NCBI GenBank assembly: GCA_002779825.1
Contig: PEVN01000315.1
Coordinates: 6,983 to 39,824 of the forward strand
Origin: Armatimonadetes bacterium CG06_land_8_20_14_3_00_66_21
GTDB taxonomy: Bacteria > Armatimonadota > Abditibacteriia > CG2-30-66-41
Direction of reading: 5' to 3'
DNA: 32,842 nt
A program made the translations under genes and the position numbers. Each line of letters begins with the position of its first letter. Position 1 is the first letter of the stretch. The notes under the pieces are model-generated. The model was not told where the DNA came from. It searched no databases and saw nothing but the letters and a program-made list of their open reading frames with translations. Shown here piece by piece: positions 1 through 7,970 of this stretch.

Positions 1-40
1 GCCGCCACCACTCGCGGTCCGACCCCCCAGGAGACCTGCA

Positions 41-2701
41 ATGACCCTCTCAACCGGCGCGCGTGATCCACTCCTCCTCGCACTAACCGCCTGCCTCGCC
101 CTCGTGCTTCTGCTTCTTCCCCGACCAGCCGCCGCTGCCGCCTTCAACGGTCAGTTCTACCGCGGCGAGGGCGACGTTGAGTACCTGCAGCTTCTCGACG
201 TTTCCCGCCGCCTGTTCGCGCCCGACCCGGAGTTTCAGAACATCGCTATGCTCTACACCCCGGCGTGGGACGGGTTTGTCGAGGGACCTACGTGGGGTGC
301 GTGGTGGATTCAGAACAGCTACGGGCCGACGTACTGCGCGCTGCCGTTCTTCGAGGAGCCGTACGTCACCTTTCTCCAGAACGCGCAGGACCTGTGGTTC
401 CAGCAGATGGGCGACGGGAAGCGGGTATTCAAGTGGAAGGACAACGAGTGGCTCGTGCCCGACGGGCAGCTCTGCGACGCGGCGGCGCCGGACTGGGTGG
501 TGCCGAAGCAGGGCGATGGGCGAGTGGACATTCACGACTGGGGGATGGAGTTCACTGCCGCCGGGGTGGTGATGCAGGCGGAGTTGCTGTTGATCGGCCG
601 CGACGCCAAGGCGATTGAGCACTACCTGCCGTTGCTCGAACGCTGCGCCAACTTCATCGAGACCCGGCGCGACCCCAAGAACAACCTGTTTCTCGCGGGA
701 GCTGCGGGCAACCTGTTGGCACCCAGTTACGCCGGCTGGAAGAAGCCCGACGGCACGTACGACAAAGCGTACCTCGCCGGTCTGTCGATCACCTACATTG
801 CCGGGCTCGACCGGCTGATTGAGCTGGAGAGGCTGGCGGGCCGGAGCGACAAGGCGAACTGGTATACCGAACGTCGCGACTTGGCGCGCAAGGGGCTGCC
901 GCTGCTCACGACAGATGAGGGTTACTTCCTCAAGTACCTCGACCCAGACGGCACCAAGCACGGCGTCTACGGCGCGAAGGAGCACGGCTACTTCGAGGCG
1001 GTGTGCAACCACGACGCCCTCTGCTTCCGCGTGGCCGACGACGCGCAGGCGGAGCGGATCTATGCGAAGCTCGCCTCGATCCCCGGCTTGCGGCGGCACG
1101 ACCTCATCATCACCAACGAGCCCTCGCTGGACGACATGTACGAACCGGACACGGGGTGGCTGTGGAAGCACGGCACGTGGGTGAACGGCGGGCACTGGAC
1201 AACGTGCGAAGCGCGGATGGTGATGGCGTACTACCGCCTGGGTAAGTACGAAGACGCCCGCCGGTCGATGAAGAAGCTGCTCACCTTCGCTCGCGACTTC
1301 CGCCTCGACAACCCGCTGGTCGATTTCGGCAACGCGGTCTACCAGCCGAAGGAGCCCATCAACCTCTGCTACGACAGCTTTGGCGGCCCGGCCGCGATGG
1401 TGCGGGGGCTCTTTGAGTACCTCTACCGGGCGGACGGACTGACCTTGCTGCCGCACGTCCCGCCGGGAGTCACGCGTTTGGAGCAGAACTTCCCCCTCCG
1501 GTTTGGCGCCAAGCGACTGTACCTGGCGACCGTTGGCTCGGGCGCGATTACCGGGGTGCTGCTGAATGGCAAGCGGTGGAAGTCGTTCGACGCCAAGTCG
1601 GTCTTCCTGCCCTACGACCGCACGCCCGCCGAAGCCGCGGTTCAGATTCTGCTGGGCGGCGCGAAGCCCGGGCCATTCACTCCGGCAAAGGCCACGCCCG
1701 CACTCCCGCCGCCGCCCGGTGCGGAGGCGTTGCCTGCCGACCTGTTCCCGGTGATCGTCCCCAACCAACTGCCATTGCGCCTCGGTGCCGACAGCAACGG
1801 CGAGAACCGCTTTCTCGGTGACCTCGCGCAGCCGGTGGTGTTCTCCCGCGCGCTGACGGCCGACGAGGTTGGCGCCCTGGCAGAGAGCGGCCTTGGTGGG
1901 CTGAGCAAGGACCCGGCACTCGTCGGCGCGTGGACCCTCGGCGATCAACAGGCCGAGCTCTTCCCGAACCCAGTCGATGCCGACCTCTCGGCGAAGGCCG
2001 TCGGCCACGTGGAGGTCGTCGACGGACCGAAGGGGAAGGCGGTCCGACTGTCAGGCGAGGGGTACCTCGAAATCGCCAACGCCCCCAAGGTCAGCTTGAC
2101 CCATGCCTGCACCATGGCCGCCTGGATCTGCCCGAAGGTCCTACCGCCCGGCGGCGCGAGGATCATCGACAAGACGCAGGTCGGCACCTCGAACGGCTAC
2201 CTGCTGGACACGTGCCCCAGTAACTCGCTGCGCCTGATCGTGGAACGCGGCTCGCTGGGGCACGCCGCCAACCTGGTTCCTGACCAATGGGCGCACGTGG
2301 CCGCGACGGTAGCCGCAGACGGCACCGAGGCCCTTTACCTCAACGGCAAGGCGGTCGCCACGCAGCAGCGCACCACTTCGCAGGAGGTTGAGTCGCTTGC
2401 CGCGCGGGTGGCGAAGCTGCGTGCGTTCCACCAGCGGTTGGAAGAGGCCGGCCTGGGCGACAGCTACGAGGCAGCCCATGCCCGCCTCGCGGTCCAGTGC
2501 CTGTCCACCGCTCACGCCCGCCTCAAGCTGCTGGCCGAGGGCAAGCTGACTCGACTGCCGGAAGCCTCTCAGTATGCCGCCGATAAGTCGTACTTCAGCA
2601 CGGCGGCAAAGCTGTGCGACGGGCTCGAACGGCTGCTGAAGTCGTACGAGGATTCGGCCGACGCACGCAAGCAGCGGGTGTGGGAGTTGTGGGAAGGCTG
2701 A
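41..2701 (+). CDS. Secreted six-hairpin glycosidase-like protein with rearranged LamG module
   Basis: The start ATG follows AGGAG (29-33) by 7 nt. Residues 1-34 form a signal peptide (hydrophobic Leu-rich core, then an Ala-rich cleavage region), so the protein should be exported. Residues about 45-465 look like an (alpha/alpha)6 barrel of the six-hairpin glycosidase type: many Trp/Tyr/Asp residues, a WVNGGHW segment at 380-386 and GYFEAVCNHDAL near 316-327. A beta domain (466-545), typical of the C-terminal part of such enzymes, follows. A Pro-rich linker (545-573) leads to LamG-like sequence in unusual order: a C-terminal LamG piece (576-615) precedes the N-terminal and middle pieces (626-775). 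Residues 778-886 are helical. It probably acts on an extracellular glycan, but substrate and GH family cannot be assigned by eye. It is convergent with the next gene. Confidence 0.72.
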   Translation: MTLSTGARDPLLLALTACLALVLLLLPRPAAAAAFNGQFYRGEGDVEYLQLLDVSRRLFAPDPEFQNIAMLYTPAWDGFVEGPTWGAWWIQNSYGPTYCALPFFEEPYVTFLQNAQDLWFQQMGDGKRVFKWKDNEWLVPDGQLCDAAAPDWVVPKQGDGRVDIHDWGMEFTAAGVVMQAELLLIGRDAKAIEHYLPLLERCANFIETRRDPKNNLFLAGAAGNLLAPSYAGWKKPDGTYDKAYLAGLSITYIAGLDRLIELERLAGRSDKANWYTERRDLARKGLPLLTTDEGYFLKYLDPDGTKHGVYGAKEHGYFEAVCNHDALCFRVADDAQAERIYAKLASIPGLRRHDLIITNEPSLDDMYEPDTGWLWKHGTWVNGGHWTTCEARMVMAYYRLGKYEDARRSMKKLLTFARDFRLDNPLVDFGNAVYQPKEPINLCYDSFGGPAAMVRGLFEYLYRADGLTLLPHVPPGVTRLEQNFPLRFGAKRLYLATVGSGAITGVLLNGKRWKSFDAKSVFLPYDRTPAEAAVQILLGGAKPGPFTPAKATPALPPPPGAEALPADLFPVIVPNQLPLRLGADSNGENRFLGDLAQPVVFSRALTADEVGALAESGLGGLSKDPALVGAWTLGDQQAELFPNPVDADLSAKAVGHVEVVDGPKGKAVRLSGEGYLEIANAPKVSLTHACTMAAWICPKVLPPGGARIIDKTQVGTSNGYLLDTCPSNSLRLIVERGSLGHAANLVPDQWAHVAATVAADGTEALYLNGKAVATQQRTTSQEVESLAARVAKLRAFHQRLEEAGLGDSYEAAHARLAVQCLSTAHARLKLLAEGKLTRLPEASQYAADKSYFSTAAKLCDGLERLLKSYEDSADARKQRVWELWEG

Positions 2702-2713
2702 GGGCGCCAGCCT
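2695..2713 (+). terminator. Possible small hairpin at the 3' end of the glycosidase-like gene
   Basis: AGGCTG (2695-2700) pairs perfectly with CAGCCT (2708-2713) across a 7-nt loop. The hairpin overlaps the stop codon. No T-run follows, so it would be a weak intrinsic terminator at best. It sits between convergent genes. Confidence 0.25.
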
Positions 2714-2775
2714 CGCAGGACTGGGTGCCGCGCGCGCTGCAGCTCGTCGCCGCTGCGAGTCTGCAGGGAGGCGCG

Positions 2776-3504
2776 CTATCCGGCCTTCTTGGTGAGCAAC
2801 TCGATGAGGGAGTCCAGCCGGTCGCGGCTGCGTCCCGCAGCGAACGGCTTCTCCGGGTCGAACTGCCGACCGCCGCCGGGGCCGCCGCCGGGGCCGCCCA
2901 TGCCGCCACCTCCGCCCGGAGGGCCTCCGCCGGAACCGCCCGCACCCGGGCCGGCCTTAGCGCCGCCGCCGCCGGGCCCCCCGCCACCTGGACCTCCGCT
3001 CATGCCGCCTCCGCCCGGGCCGCCGCGGCCACGGGTGCTGATCGCCTGAATCTCCTTCTGTTGGGCGTCCGTAAGCGTGGCCGACAGGGCCGCTGCCTTG
3101 CTCCCGGCGTCTTCCTGCGACAGAGCCTTGTCGGTCTGTAGCTCCTTCAGGAGCGGCACGAGTTTGCCGGCCTGCTCGGGCGAGAACTTCGCTTCGCCCT
3201 CAGTCTCAAGAGTGTTCAGATTACGGACCAGTCGCGTCAGCTCGAAGGTCTTGGGGTACTTCTCCCGCATCGCCGTGAAGCCGCCGCCGCCGCCCATGGC
3301 ACCGCCGCCCATGGCACCGCCACCGCCACCCATGCCGCCGCCGCCCATGCCCGGCACGCCGCCCTCCGTCGCCGCCGAGTCGGCGCCCTTGTTGCTTCCC
3401 TTTTCCATGAAGAACCGCGCGTAGTAGCCGCCGGCGCCCCCCGCTACCAATCCAATGAGTAATCCCGCAACGGCCGCTGGGACAGTCGGACCTTTACCTG
3501 TCAT
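2776..3504 (-). CDS. Glycine-rich membrane-anchored protein of unknown function
   Basis: The ATG at 3504 is preceded by AAGGAG with about 7 nt spacing. I do not recognise the family. One transmembrane segment lies at residues about 9-28, so the rest is probably outside the membrane. A very Gly/Met-rich linker (about 49-75) leads to a charged, likely helical region (about 76-155). This contains 'LTRLVRNLNTLE' and 'SPEQAGKLVPLLKELQ', a pattern also seen in small exported helical-hairpin proteins. A second Gly/Pro-rich tract (about 157-217) and a short amphipathic C-terminus (218-242) follow. It lies 159 nt downstream of the propeller/Fn3 gene on the same strand and may be co-transcribed with it. 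The low-complexity tracts give long open frames on the opposite strand (poly-Pro) that are not genes. Confidence 0.7.
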   Translation of the reverse strand: MTGKGPTVPAAVAGLLIGLVAGGAGGYYARFFMEKGSNKGADSAATEGGVPGMGGGGMGGGGGAMGGGAMGGGGGFTAMREKYPKTFELTRLVRNLNTLETEGEAKFSPEQAGKLVPLLKELQTDKALSQEDAGSKAAALSATLTDAQQKEIQAISTRGRGGPGGGGMSGGPGGGGPGGGGAKAGPGAGGSGGGPPGGGGGMGGPGGGPGGGRQFDPEKPFAAGRSRDRLDSLIELLTKKAG

Positions 3505-3663
3505 GGTTCTGCTCCTTCGCGAGCGGGGTTGCTCGCAGTGCTGTGCTCCCGTGTCGATGGATTCTCTGCTTGCTGGCCGGTCCCTGCTTTGCGCCGACGG
3601 AAGAGCGCGGTCCTGGGGGATCTGGACAGGCGGCGCGCACTCGCGTTCGCGGGGGCGGCTGGC

Positions 3664-6651
3664 CTACTTGCGGAAGTCCACTCTCGGGTCGTACCCCGGC
3701 GGCCGGTAGGAGGGGTCGTTCGACAGGAAGACCGCCGACAGGCGCGGGCCGTTGGGAGCGTGCGTCGGCTCGAAAGCGACGGAGAGCGTGTGGGGACCGG
3801 CATTCAGCGTCACGGAGTCCGTCGGGCCCGCCCACCACCCGGAGGCGGCTTTGTCGGTGAACCACGTCTCCTCGCCCGGTTTGACGCCGTCCAGGTGACG
3901 GGTCAGGGTGTTGGGGAACCGCAGCCGCCAGTTGGTGCCGTTGACGCGTTGGTCGCCATCGACCTCGATCCACAACAGCGACGCCTGCTTCGCGTCGAAG
4001 GTCGTGTAGCGGGCCCAGCGGTAGTACGTCCCCTCGACCGGAGCGGCGAACGCCCACGTTGCCTTCGGCCGCGGGGCGTCCTTCGGGAGTGGCGTCGGCA
4101 CGTGGGCGAACGCAAAGCCCTTTGCCGCACCCCGCGCGAGTCCCTCCGTCAGTTCGGCGTCGGCGATGGCGAGCTCGAGGGTCGCCGTCTCCATGTTCGG
4201 TACCTGCACGCGGAGGGTTGCGGGCTTCGCGGCCACGCCGCGCTTGTTGATCGCGACGACCTTGTAGTACAGCGTGCTGCCGGGCTTGAAGCCCCAGTCG
4301 AGGAAGTCCGTGGACTTTCCGGAGGTCAGCACGGTGGCGTTGCCGAGGACGAAGTCCGGCCGGTCGGCAATGTACACGGAGTAGAAGTCCAAGTCGAGGT
4401 CGGGCGACGGGATCCATGTCAGGCGCACTTCGTGGGCGGTGACCGTGGTGGCCCGCAGTCCCTCCACCGGGCTGGGGACAGGGTCGCGCGCGTCGCGTTC
4501 ACCGGGGCGGTCGGCGGTCTCGCTGGTCGGCAGCACGCGGTCGAGGCAGAGACCATCCGCGTCGCTGGCAATAGTCACCGGCGCCTCGCCTGCGGGCAAG
4601 ACCAGCGGGCGGTCTGCGCGCGTCCACGACCACTGCGCCGACGCCACCTGGCCAGTGGTCGTCGCTCCTCCCGCCTGGCACCGGAAGCTCCCTTCCCCTC
4701 TGGCGCGCACCCACAGGACGAAGCTCACCTGCGCCGGTACGGTCAGTGTCAGGCGGGCCGCGCCGGTGGACGCCTGCGGGGTCTCCTTCCAGACACGTGC
4801 GCAGCGGAAGTTGGCGCACAAGCCGTCGAAGTGCTGCCGGAGCGGCGGTGTCAGGTCGCCTTCCTCCACTTCGGCATACAGCCGGAATCGCGTTGCCGGG
4901 CCCGTGTGGACTTTTTGGGAGTAGAGTCCCTCGACACCGGAGTGCTCCTCCGCCGCCACGGCGTAGAACGCGGTGGCGGGCGGCGAAACGTCGACGAACT
5001 CCGTGCCGGTCACGCGGTCCCGGTTGAGCCATTGGTAGCTTCGCCCGCTCTCGCCGGTGCGGTACACGTTGTAACCGGCGACCTCTCGGGCAGCCGCCGG
5101 CGGCTGCCAGCGCAGTCGGACCTGCCGACCCTCCCGGGCAAGGACGACGCCCCGAAACGCCTGCGGCCGGCGGGCCAGCGCGACGTAGACGTCGGTATCG
5201 CCCAGCATGTCGCACATGTGCGCTAACTTCGTGGCATCGGGGCTGACGCGGGTGTAGGTGTTGCTGTCCCACGAGTTGCGCGAACTGAAGTCGTGCACGA
5301 TCTGGAGTACCGTGCCCGTTTCGTGTCCGTCGATCAGCAGGCGCTTGCCGGCGACTTCGCCTTCGGTCCCGTTGGTGACCAGCCACCGGTCGTCCGGCGA
5401 CAACTGCCCGTAGTCAGAAGGCACAGGAGTGGCCCAGTTGGACCAAATGCGCACTTCGTTGGCCCGCGCTTCGTCGAGCGGCAACAGCCCGAGCTTGTGG
5501 GAGAGCAGCATGCTGCCGTAGCGCCCGACGAGGGTGTCTCCGCCGATGATCTCATGGCCGCCGTAGGGGGGATAGGCGGCCAACTGAACCTTCCCGCTGG
5601 CCAGGTCCATCTGCCAGCGCTGGAAGTAGTAGCACCGCTGCCAGTTCACGCGCTGGTCCTCGTGGGACAGATAGGAGCCCTTCATGCGCATGGGCAGTGG
5701 CACTCGCCGGACGCGGGCGTTGGGGTCCTTCGCGTGCGGGTCGAGGACGAAAAGCGCGCGGCCCTCCTTCAGCCCGAGGAGCAGCAGGTCGGAGTAGGGC
5801 GACGGCCCGAACTCGCTCGATCCCTCGTCCGTGCTGTCCCACTCGGTCACCACCTGCAGCTCGCCCGTGCGGAGGTTGGCCGCCTGAACGGAGCAGTGCG
5901 CCTTGCCATCGCGTGCGGAACTCTGCAACAGGTAGAAGACCGACGGATTGGAGTGGCTGAACACCGGCGCCCCGCGGAGATCCGGCAACTCTCGCAGGCC
6001 GCCACGAGCAAAGTCGTAGAGGACCATGCCTTTGAAGCTGCGGTTGTACAGCGGGAGCGCGGAGCCATCGGGGCTGAAGCTGTCGCACGATTCGGTACGG
6101 ACACTGCGGGTCAGCCGCCACACGGTGGCGCCGGTGCTGGTGTCCTGAAATACGGTCCGCTCGATCGGTTGCATGCCTCGCAGGCTGGGCTGCGGAATGT
6201 CGCGCAGGTCCACCGCGTGCAGCCCCGTTGTGTACCACGCCTTCGTGTCCCACCCGTTGACCGCCAGCGCCATGTAGGTCCCCGCCGCAGTCATCCGGGC
6301 AACCAAGTAGTGGTAGCGGTCGAGGTCCACTGTGCCCGGGTACTTCCGCGAGATCATCGCCAGTCCGGCGGAGGCGTTCCTATCCCAGTCCGGCCAGTTG
6401 GGCGCCCACGCGGCCGACGCACCAGTCATGAACGTGCCGGTGAGCGTGGTGAACGTCGTTTGCTGACCATCACTCGTGATGGAGGCCATGCCGGTGATGC
6501 CGGGCCACGCGCCGACCACCCAGCCCGTCGCCGAGGAGCAGTCGTCGAGAAAGCCAACGCGCTCCCCGGCCATTGCCCAGCGCAGAAGGCCGCCAGTCAA
6601 GCATGCGATGGTCGCGAGGGCAGTTAGTGCCGGGCATGCGTTGTTCCTCAA
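3664..6651 (-). CDS. Secreted beta-propeller protein with two Fn3 domains and jelly-roll modules
   Basis: The start is TTG (6649-6651), chosen because GGGAGG lies 8 nt upstream and a signal peptide (residues about 1-29, ending in AMA) follows directly. Residues about 30-150 resemble a carbohydrate-binding beta-sandwich. Residues about 160-495 have repeated 'SPDG/SPDD/SPDA' blades typical of TolB/oligogalacturonate-lyase-like propellers. Fibronectin type III domains lie at about 497-585 (RLRWQPP, GYNVYR) and 728-815 (VRLTWIPS, FYSVYIAD, LYYKVVAINKRG). Further beta-sandwich regions are at about 588-710 and 830-985; the last ends in 'LNAGPHTLSVAFEP', as in CBM6/35-like modules. A role in binding or cleaving an extracellular polysaccharide is inferred; no catalytic set could be confirmed. 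No clear promoter is visible, but an 18-nt palindrome lies 75 nt upstream. Confidence 0.72.
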   Translation of the reverse strand: MRNNACPALTALATIACLTGGLLRWAMAGERVGFLDDCSSATGWVVGAWPGITGMASITSDGQQTTFTTLTGTFMTGASAAWAPNWPDWDRNASAGLAMISRKYPGTVDLDRYHYLVARMTAAGTYMALAVNGWDTKAWYTTGLHAVDLRDIPQPSLRGMQPIERTVFQDTSTGATVWRLTRSVRTESCDSFSPDGSALPLYNRSFKGMVLYDFARGGLRELPDLRGAPVFSHSNPSVFYLLQSSARDGKAHCSVQAANLRTGELQVVTEWDSTDEGSSEFGPSPYSDLLLLGLKEGRALFVLDPHAKDPNARVRRVPLPMRMKGSYLSHEDQRVNWQRCYYFQRWQMDLASGKVQLAAYPPYGGHEIIGGDTLVGRYGSMLLSHKLGLLPLDEARANEVRIWSNWATPVPSDYGQLSPDDRWLVTNGTEGEVAGKRLLIDGHETGTVLQIVHDFSSRNSWDSNTYTRVSPDATKLAHMCDMLGDTDVYVALARRPQAFRGVVLAREGRQVRLRWQPPAAAREVAGYNVYRTGESGRSYQWLNRDRVTGTEFVDVSPPATAFYAVAAEEHSGVEGLYSQKVHTGPATRFRLYAEVEEGDLTPPLRQHFDGLCANFRCARVWKETPQASTGAARLTLTVPAQVSFVLWVRARGEGSFRCQAGGATTTGQVASAQWSWTRADRPLVLPAGEAPVTIASDADGLCLDRVLPTSETADRPGERDARDPVPSPVEGLRATTVTAHEVRLTWIPSPDLDLDFYSVYIADRPDFVLGNATVLTSGKSTDFLDWGFKPGSTLYYKVVAINKRGVAAKPATLRVQVPNMETATLELAIADAELTEGLARGAAKGFAFAHVPTPLPKDAPRPKATWAFAAPVEGTYYRWARYTTFDAKQASLLWIEVDGDQRVNGTNWRLRFPNTLTRHLDGVKPGEETWFTDKAASGWWAGPTDSVTLNAGPHTLSVAFEPTHAPNGPRLSAVFLSNDPSYRPPGYDPRVDFRK

Positions 6652-6725
6652 GACGAACGCCTCCCGGTGGGAATGCAGATTTCGGCGCTCAGATTGCAGA
6701 CAGAAGAGCCAGGCTGGCGAGACCG

Positions 6726-6743
6726 TGGGGCGGCGCCGCCCCA
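6726..6743. repeat. 18-nt perfect palindrome upstream of the propeller/Fn3 gene
   Basis: TGGGGCGGCGCCGCCCCA is a perfect inverted repeat with no loop, 75-92 nt upstream of the TTG start of the minus-strand propeller/Fn3 gene. It could be an operator-like site, a transcript hairpin or another member of the nearby palindromic repeats. Nothing visible decides between these. Confidence 0.45.
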
Positions 6744-6801
6744 GCCGAGGTGGTGCTCAACCGGAGGGCAGACACTGACGATTCCCTCGGAGACGTGGGT
6801 T

Positions 6802-6892
6802 GTAGGGGCGGTGCCCGCGTGCCCGCCCATGCGTGGTCGCCGGGCCGGGGCAGGTCGCTCGGACGGGGCAGACACACAGGTCTGCCCCTACG
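6802..6892. repeat. Pair of inverted REP-like palindromes; supplies the esterase stop codon
   Basis: Two short hairpin units stand in opposite orientation. Unit one (6802-6828) begins GTAGGGGC and has an 8-bp stem (6806-6814 with 6821-6828, one bulged T) and a 6-nt loop. Unit two (6865-6892) is GGGGCAGAC (6865-6873), a 6-nt loop, GTCTGCCCC (6880-6888), then TACG. The outer ends GTAGGGGC and GCCCCTAC are themselves inverted repeats, as in paired REP (BIME-like) arrangements. The minus-strand TAG of TAGGGGC at 6888-6890 is the stop codon of the esterase gene. A near-identical unit lies at 7892-7919. A mobile or dispersed repeat is the simplest reading; it may also act as a transcript-end hairpin. 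Confidence 0.75.
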
Positions 6893-7814
6893 TTTCGGTT
6901 GCTCTGTCCGAGTGCAGGCGCAGGAACGCCCCGATGCTCTCGACCGCCTGTTCGCCTTCCGGCAGCAGCGGTTCGTGGGACTGGAAGACGTGGAACATGC
7001 CCTCCCAAACCTCGAGTGTGACGTCGGCTCCGTCGGCTGCTGCCTTGGCTGCCACCTGCTCGCTGTCGTTGCGGATGATCTCGTGCTCGCCGACTTGGAT
7101 GAGCAGCGGCGGGGTCCCGGCGTAGTCGCCGAACGCCGGGGAGGCAAGGGGATTGCGCGGGTCGGCGTCGCCCAGGTACAGGTCGACAAAGTCTGGGAGG
7201 CACTTGGGGCTCATGATCGGGTCGAGCTCCGCCTCCGACCGGATCGAGTCGCCGGCCAATGTCAGGTCGGCGAACGGTGACAGGGCGACTGCGCCTCGCG
7301 GCAACGGCCGTTGACGGTCGCGGAGTGTTAGCAGCGTCGCCAAGGTTAGTCCGCCGCCCGCGGAATCGCCGGCAATGTGCGTTGCCGCCGCAGGCGCCAA
7401 CCCGGCCGGTCCGGTGGCTCGCATCCACTCGTACGCGCGGACGCAATCCTCAAGCGCCGCGGGGAAGCGGTGTTCCGGCGCCAAGCGGTAGTCGGGGAGG
7501 AAGACGGCGCAACCAGCCGCCGCCGACAGGTGGCTGGCCAAGGCGAGATAGAAGGCTGCCGAACCGGAGACGAACCCGCCCCCGTGCAGGTAAAGCAGTC
7601 GCACGTCGGGATCGGCGCCGGGAGCCAGCACCCACTCACCGGGGAGACCGTCGCGCTCGACGGGAATGCACTGCGCCGCTGGGTCGCTGGGCGGTCGGCG
7701 TGTGCCCATTCCGTGGCGCAGGTCTTCGAGATTGAACCCGTCGGCGCCGAAGGCGGGCGTTTCGTGAAGCTTGCGGAAGTACTCGCGACTCTCGGGTGAT
7801 ACCATCCGGCACAC
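6888..7814 (-). CDS. Alpha/beta hydrolase, hormone-sensitive-lipase-type esterase
   Basis: The predicted enzyme hydrolyses short-chain carboxylic esters. It has the HSL-family oxyanion motif HGGG (residues 77-80), the nucleophile elbow GDSAG (149-153, Ser151) and catalytic His275 in 'GMFHVFQ'. The acid is probably Glu245 in 'VGEHEII', where many family members have Asp or Glu. 'PDYRLAPEHRFPAAL' (108-121) is also typical. It has no signal peptide and should be cytoplasmic. Start is uncertain: GTG at 7812-7814 or in-frame ATG at 7803-7805. The AGGAGG upstream is about 19 nt from the GTG, farther than usual. The TAG stop lies inside a palindromic repeat, and another repeat copy sits between this gene and holA. 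Confidence 0.87.
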   Translation of the reverse strand: MCRMVSPESREYFRKLHETPAFGADGFNLEDLRHGMGTRRPPSDPAAQCIPVERDGLPGEWVLAPGADPDVRLLYLHGGGFVSGSAAFYLALASHLSAAAGCAVFLPDYRLAPEHRFPAALEDCVRAYEWMRATGPAGLAPAAATHIAGDSAGGGLTLATLLTLRDRQRPLPRGAVALSPFADLTLAGDSIRSEAELDPIMSPKCLPDFVDLYLGDADPRNPLASPAFGDYAGTPPLLIQVGEHEIIRNDSEQVAAKAAADGADVTLEVWEGMFHVFQSHEPLLPEGEQAVESIGAFLRLHSDRATET

Positions 7815-7891
7815 ATTCGCCGTAGCTCGCGGACCTCCTACCGAGTGAATCGGGTCGGGCTGCCCACGGTGCCTTCGGCGAACTCCCGGGC

Positions 7892-7919
7892 GGGGCAGAC
7901 ACGCGGGTCTGCCCCTACG
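7892..7919. repeat. Second copy of the GGGGCAGAC palindromic repeat
   Basis: GGGGCAGAC (7892-7900), a 6-nt loop (7901-7906) and GTCTGCCCC (7907-7915), followed by TACG. Stem and flank are identical to the unit at 6865-6892; only the loop differs (acgcgg versus acacag). It lies between holA and the esterase gene, so a copy follows the 3' end of each of two consecutive minus-strand genes. It could end or protect the holA transcript, although no U-tract follows the hairpin. Confidence 0.75.
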
Positions 7920-7970
7920 TCGCGGCCATTGCGAACACCTGCTCAGTCGATGGGCGGACAGGATGGGGTC

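Noticed and set aside
83-2008. Long open frame antisense to the glycosidase-like gene
   Set aside because: It mirrors the GC-biased third positions of the real gene, is rich in Arg/Val/His without domain character, and has no ribosome-binding site. The plus strand has signal peptide and domains.
2789-3424. Poly-proline open frames on the plus strand
   Set aside because: They are the complement of the glycine codons of the membrane-anchored protein on the minus strand; no start site or domain supports them.
3529-6627. Large plus-strand open frames across the propeller/Fn3 gene
   Set aside because: Antisense shadows of GC-rich coding sequence; the minus strand has a signal peptide, Shine-Dalgarno site and recognisable domains.
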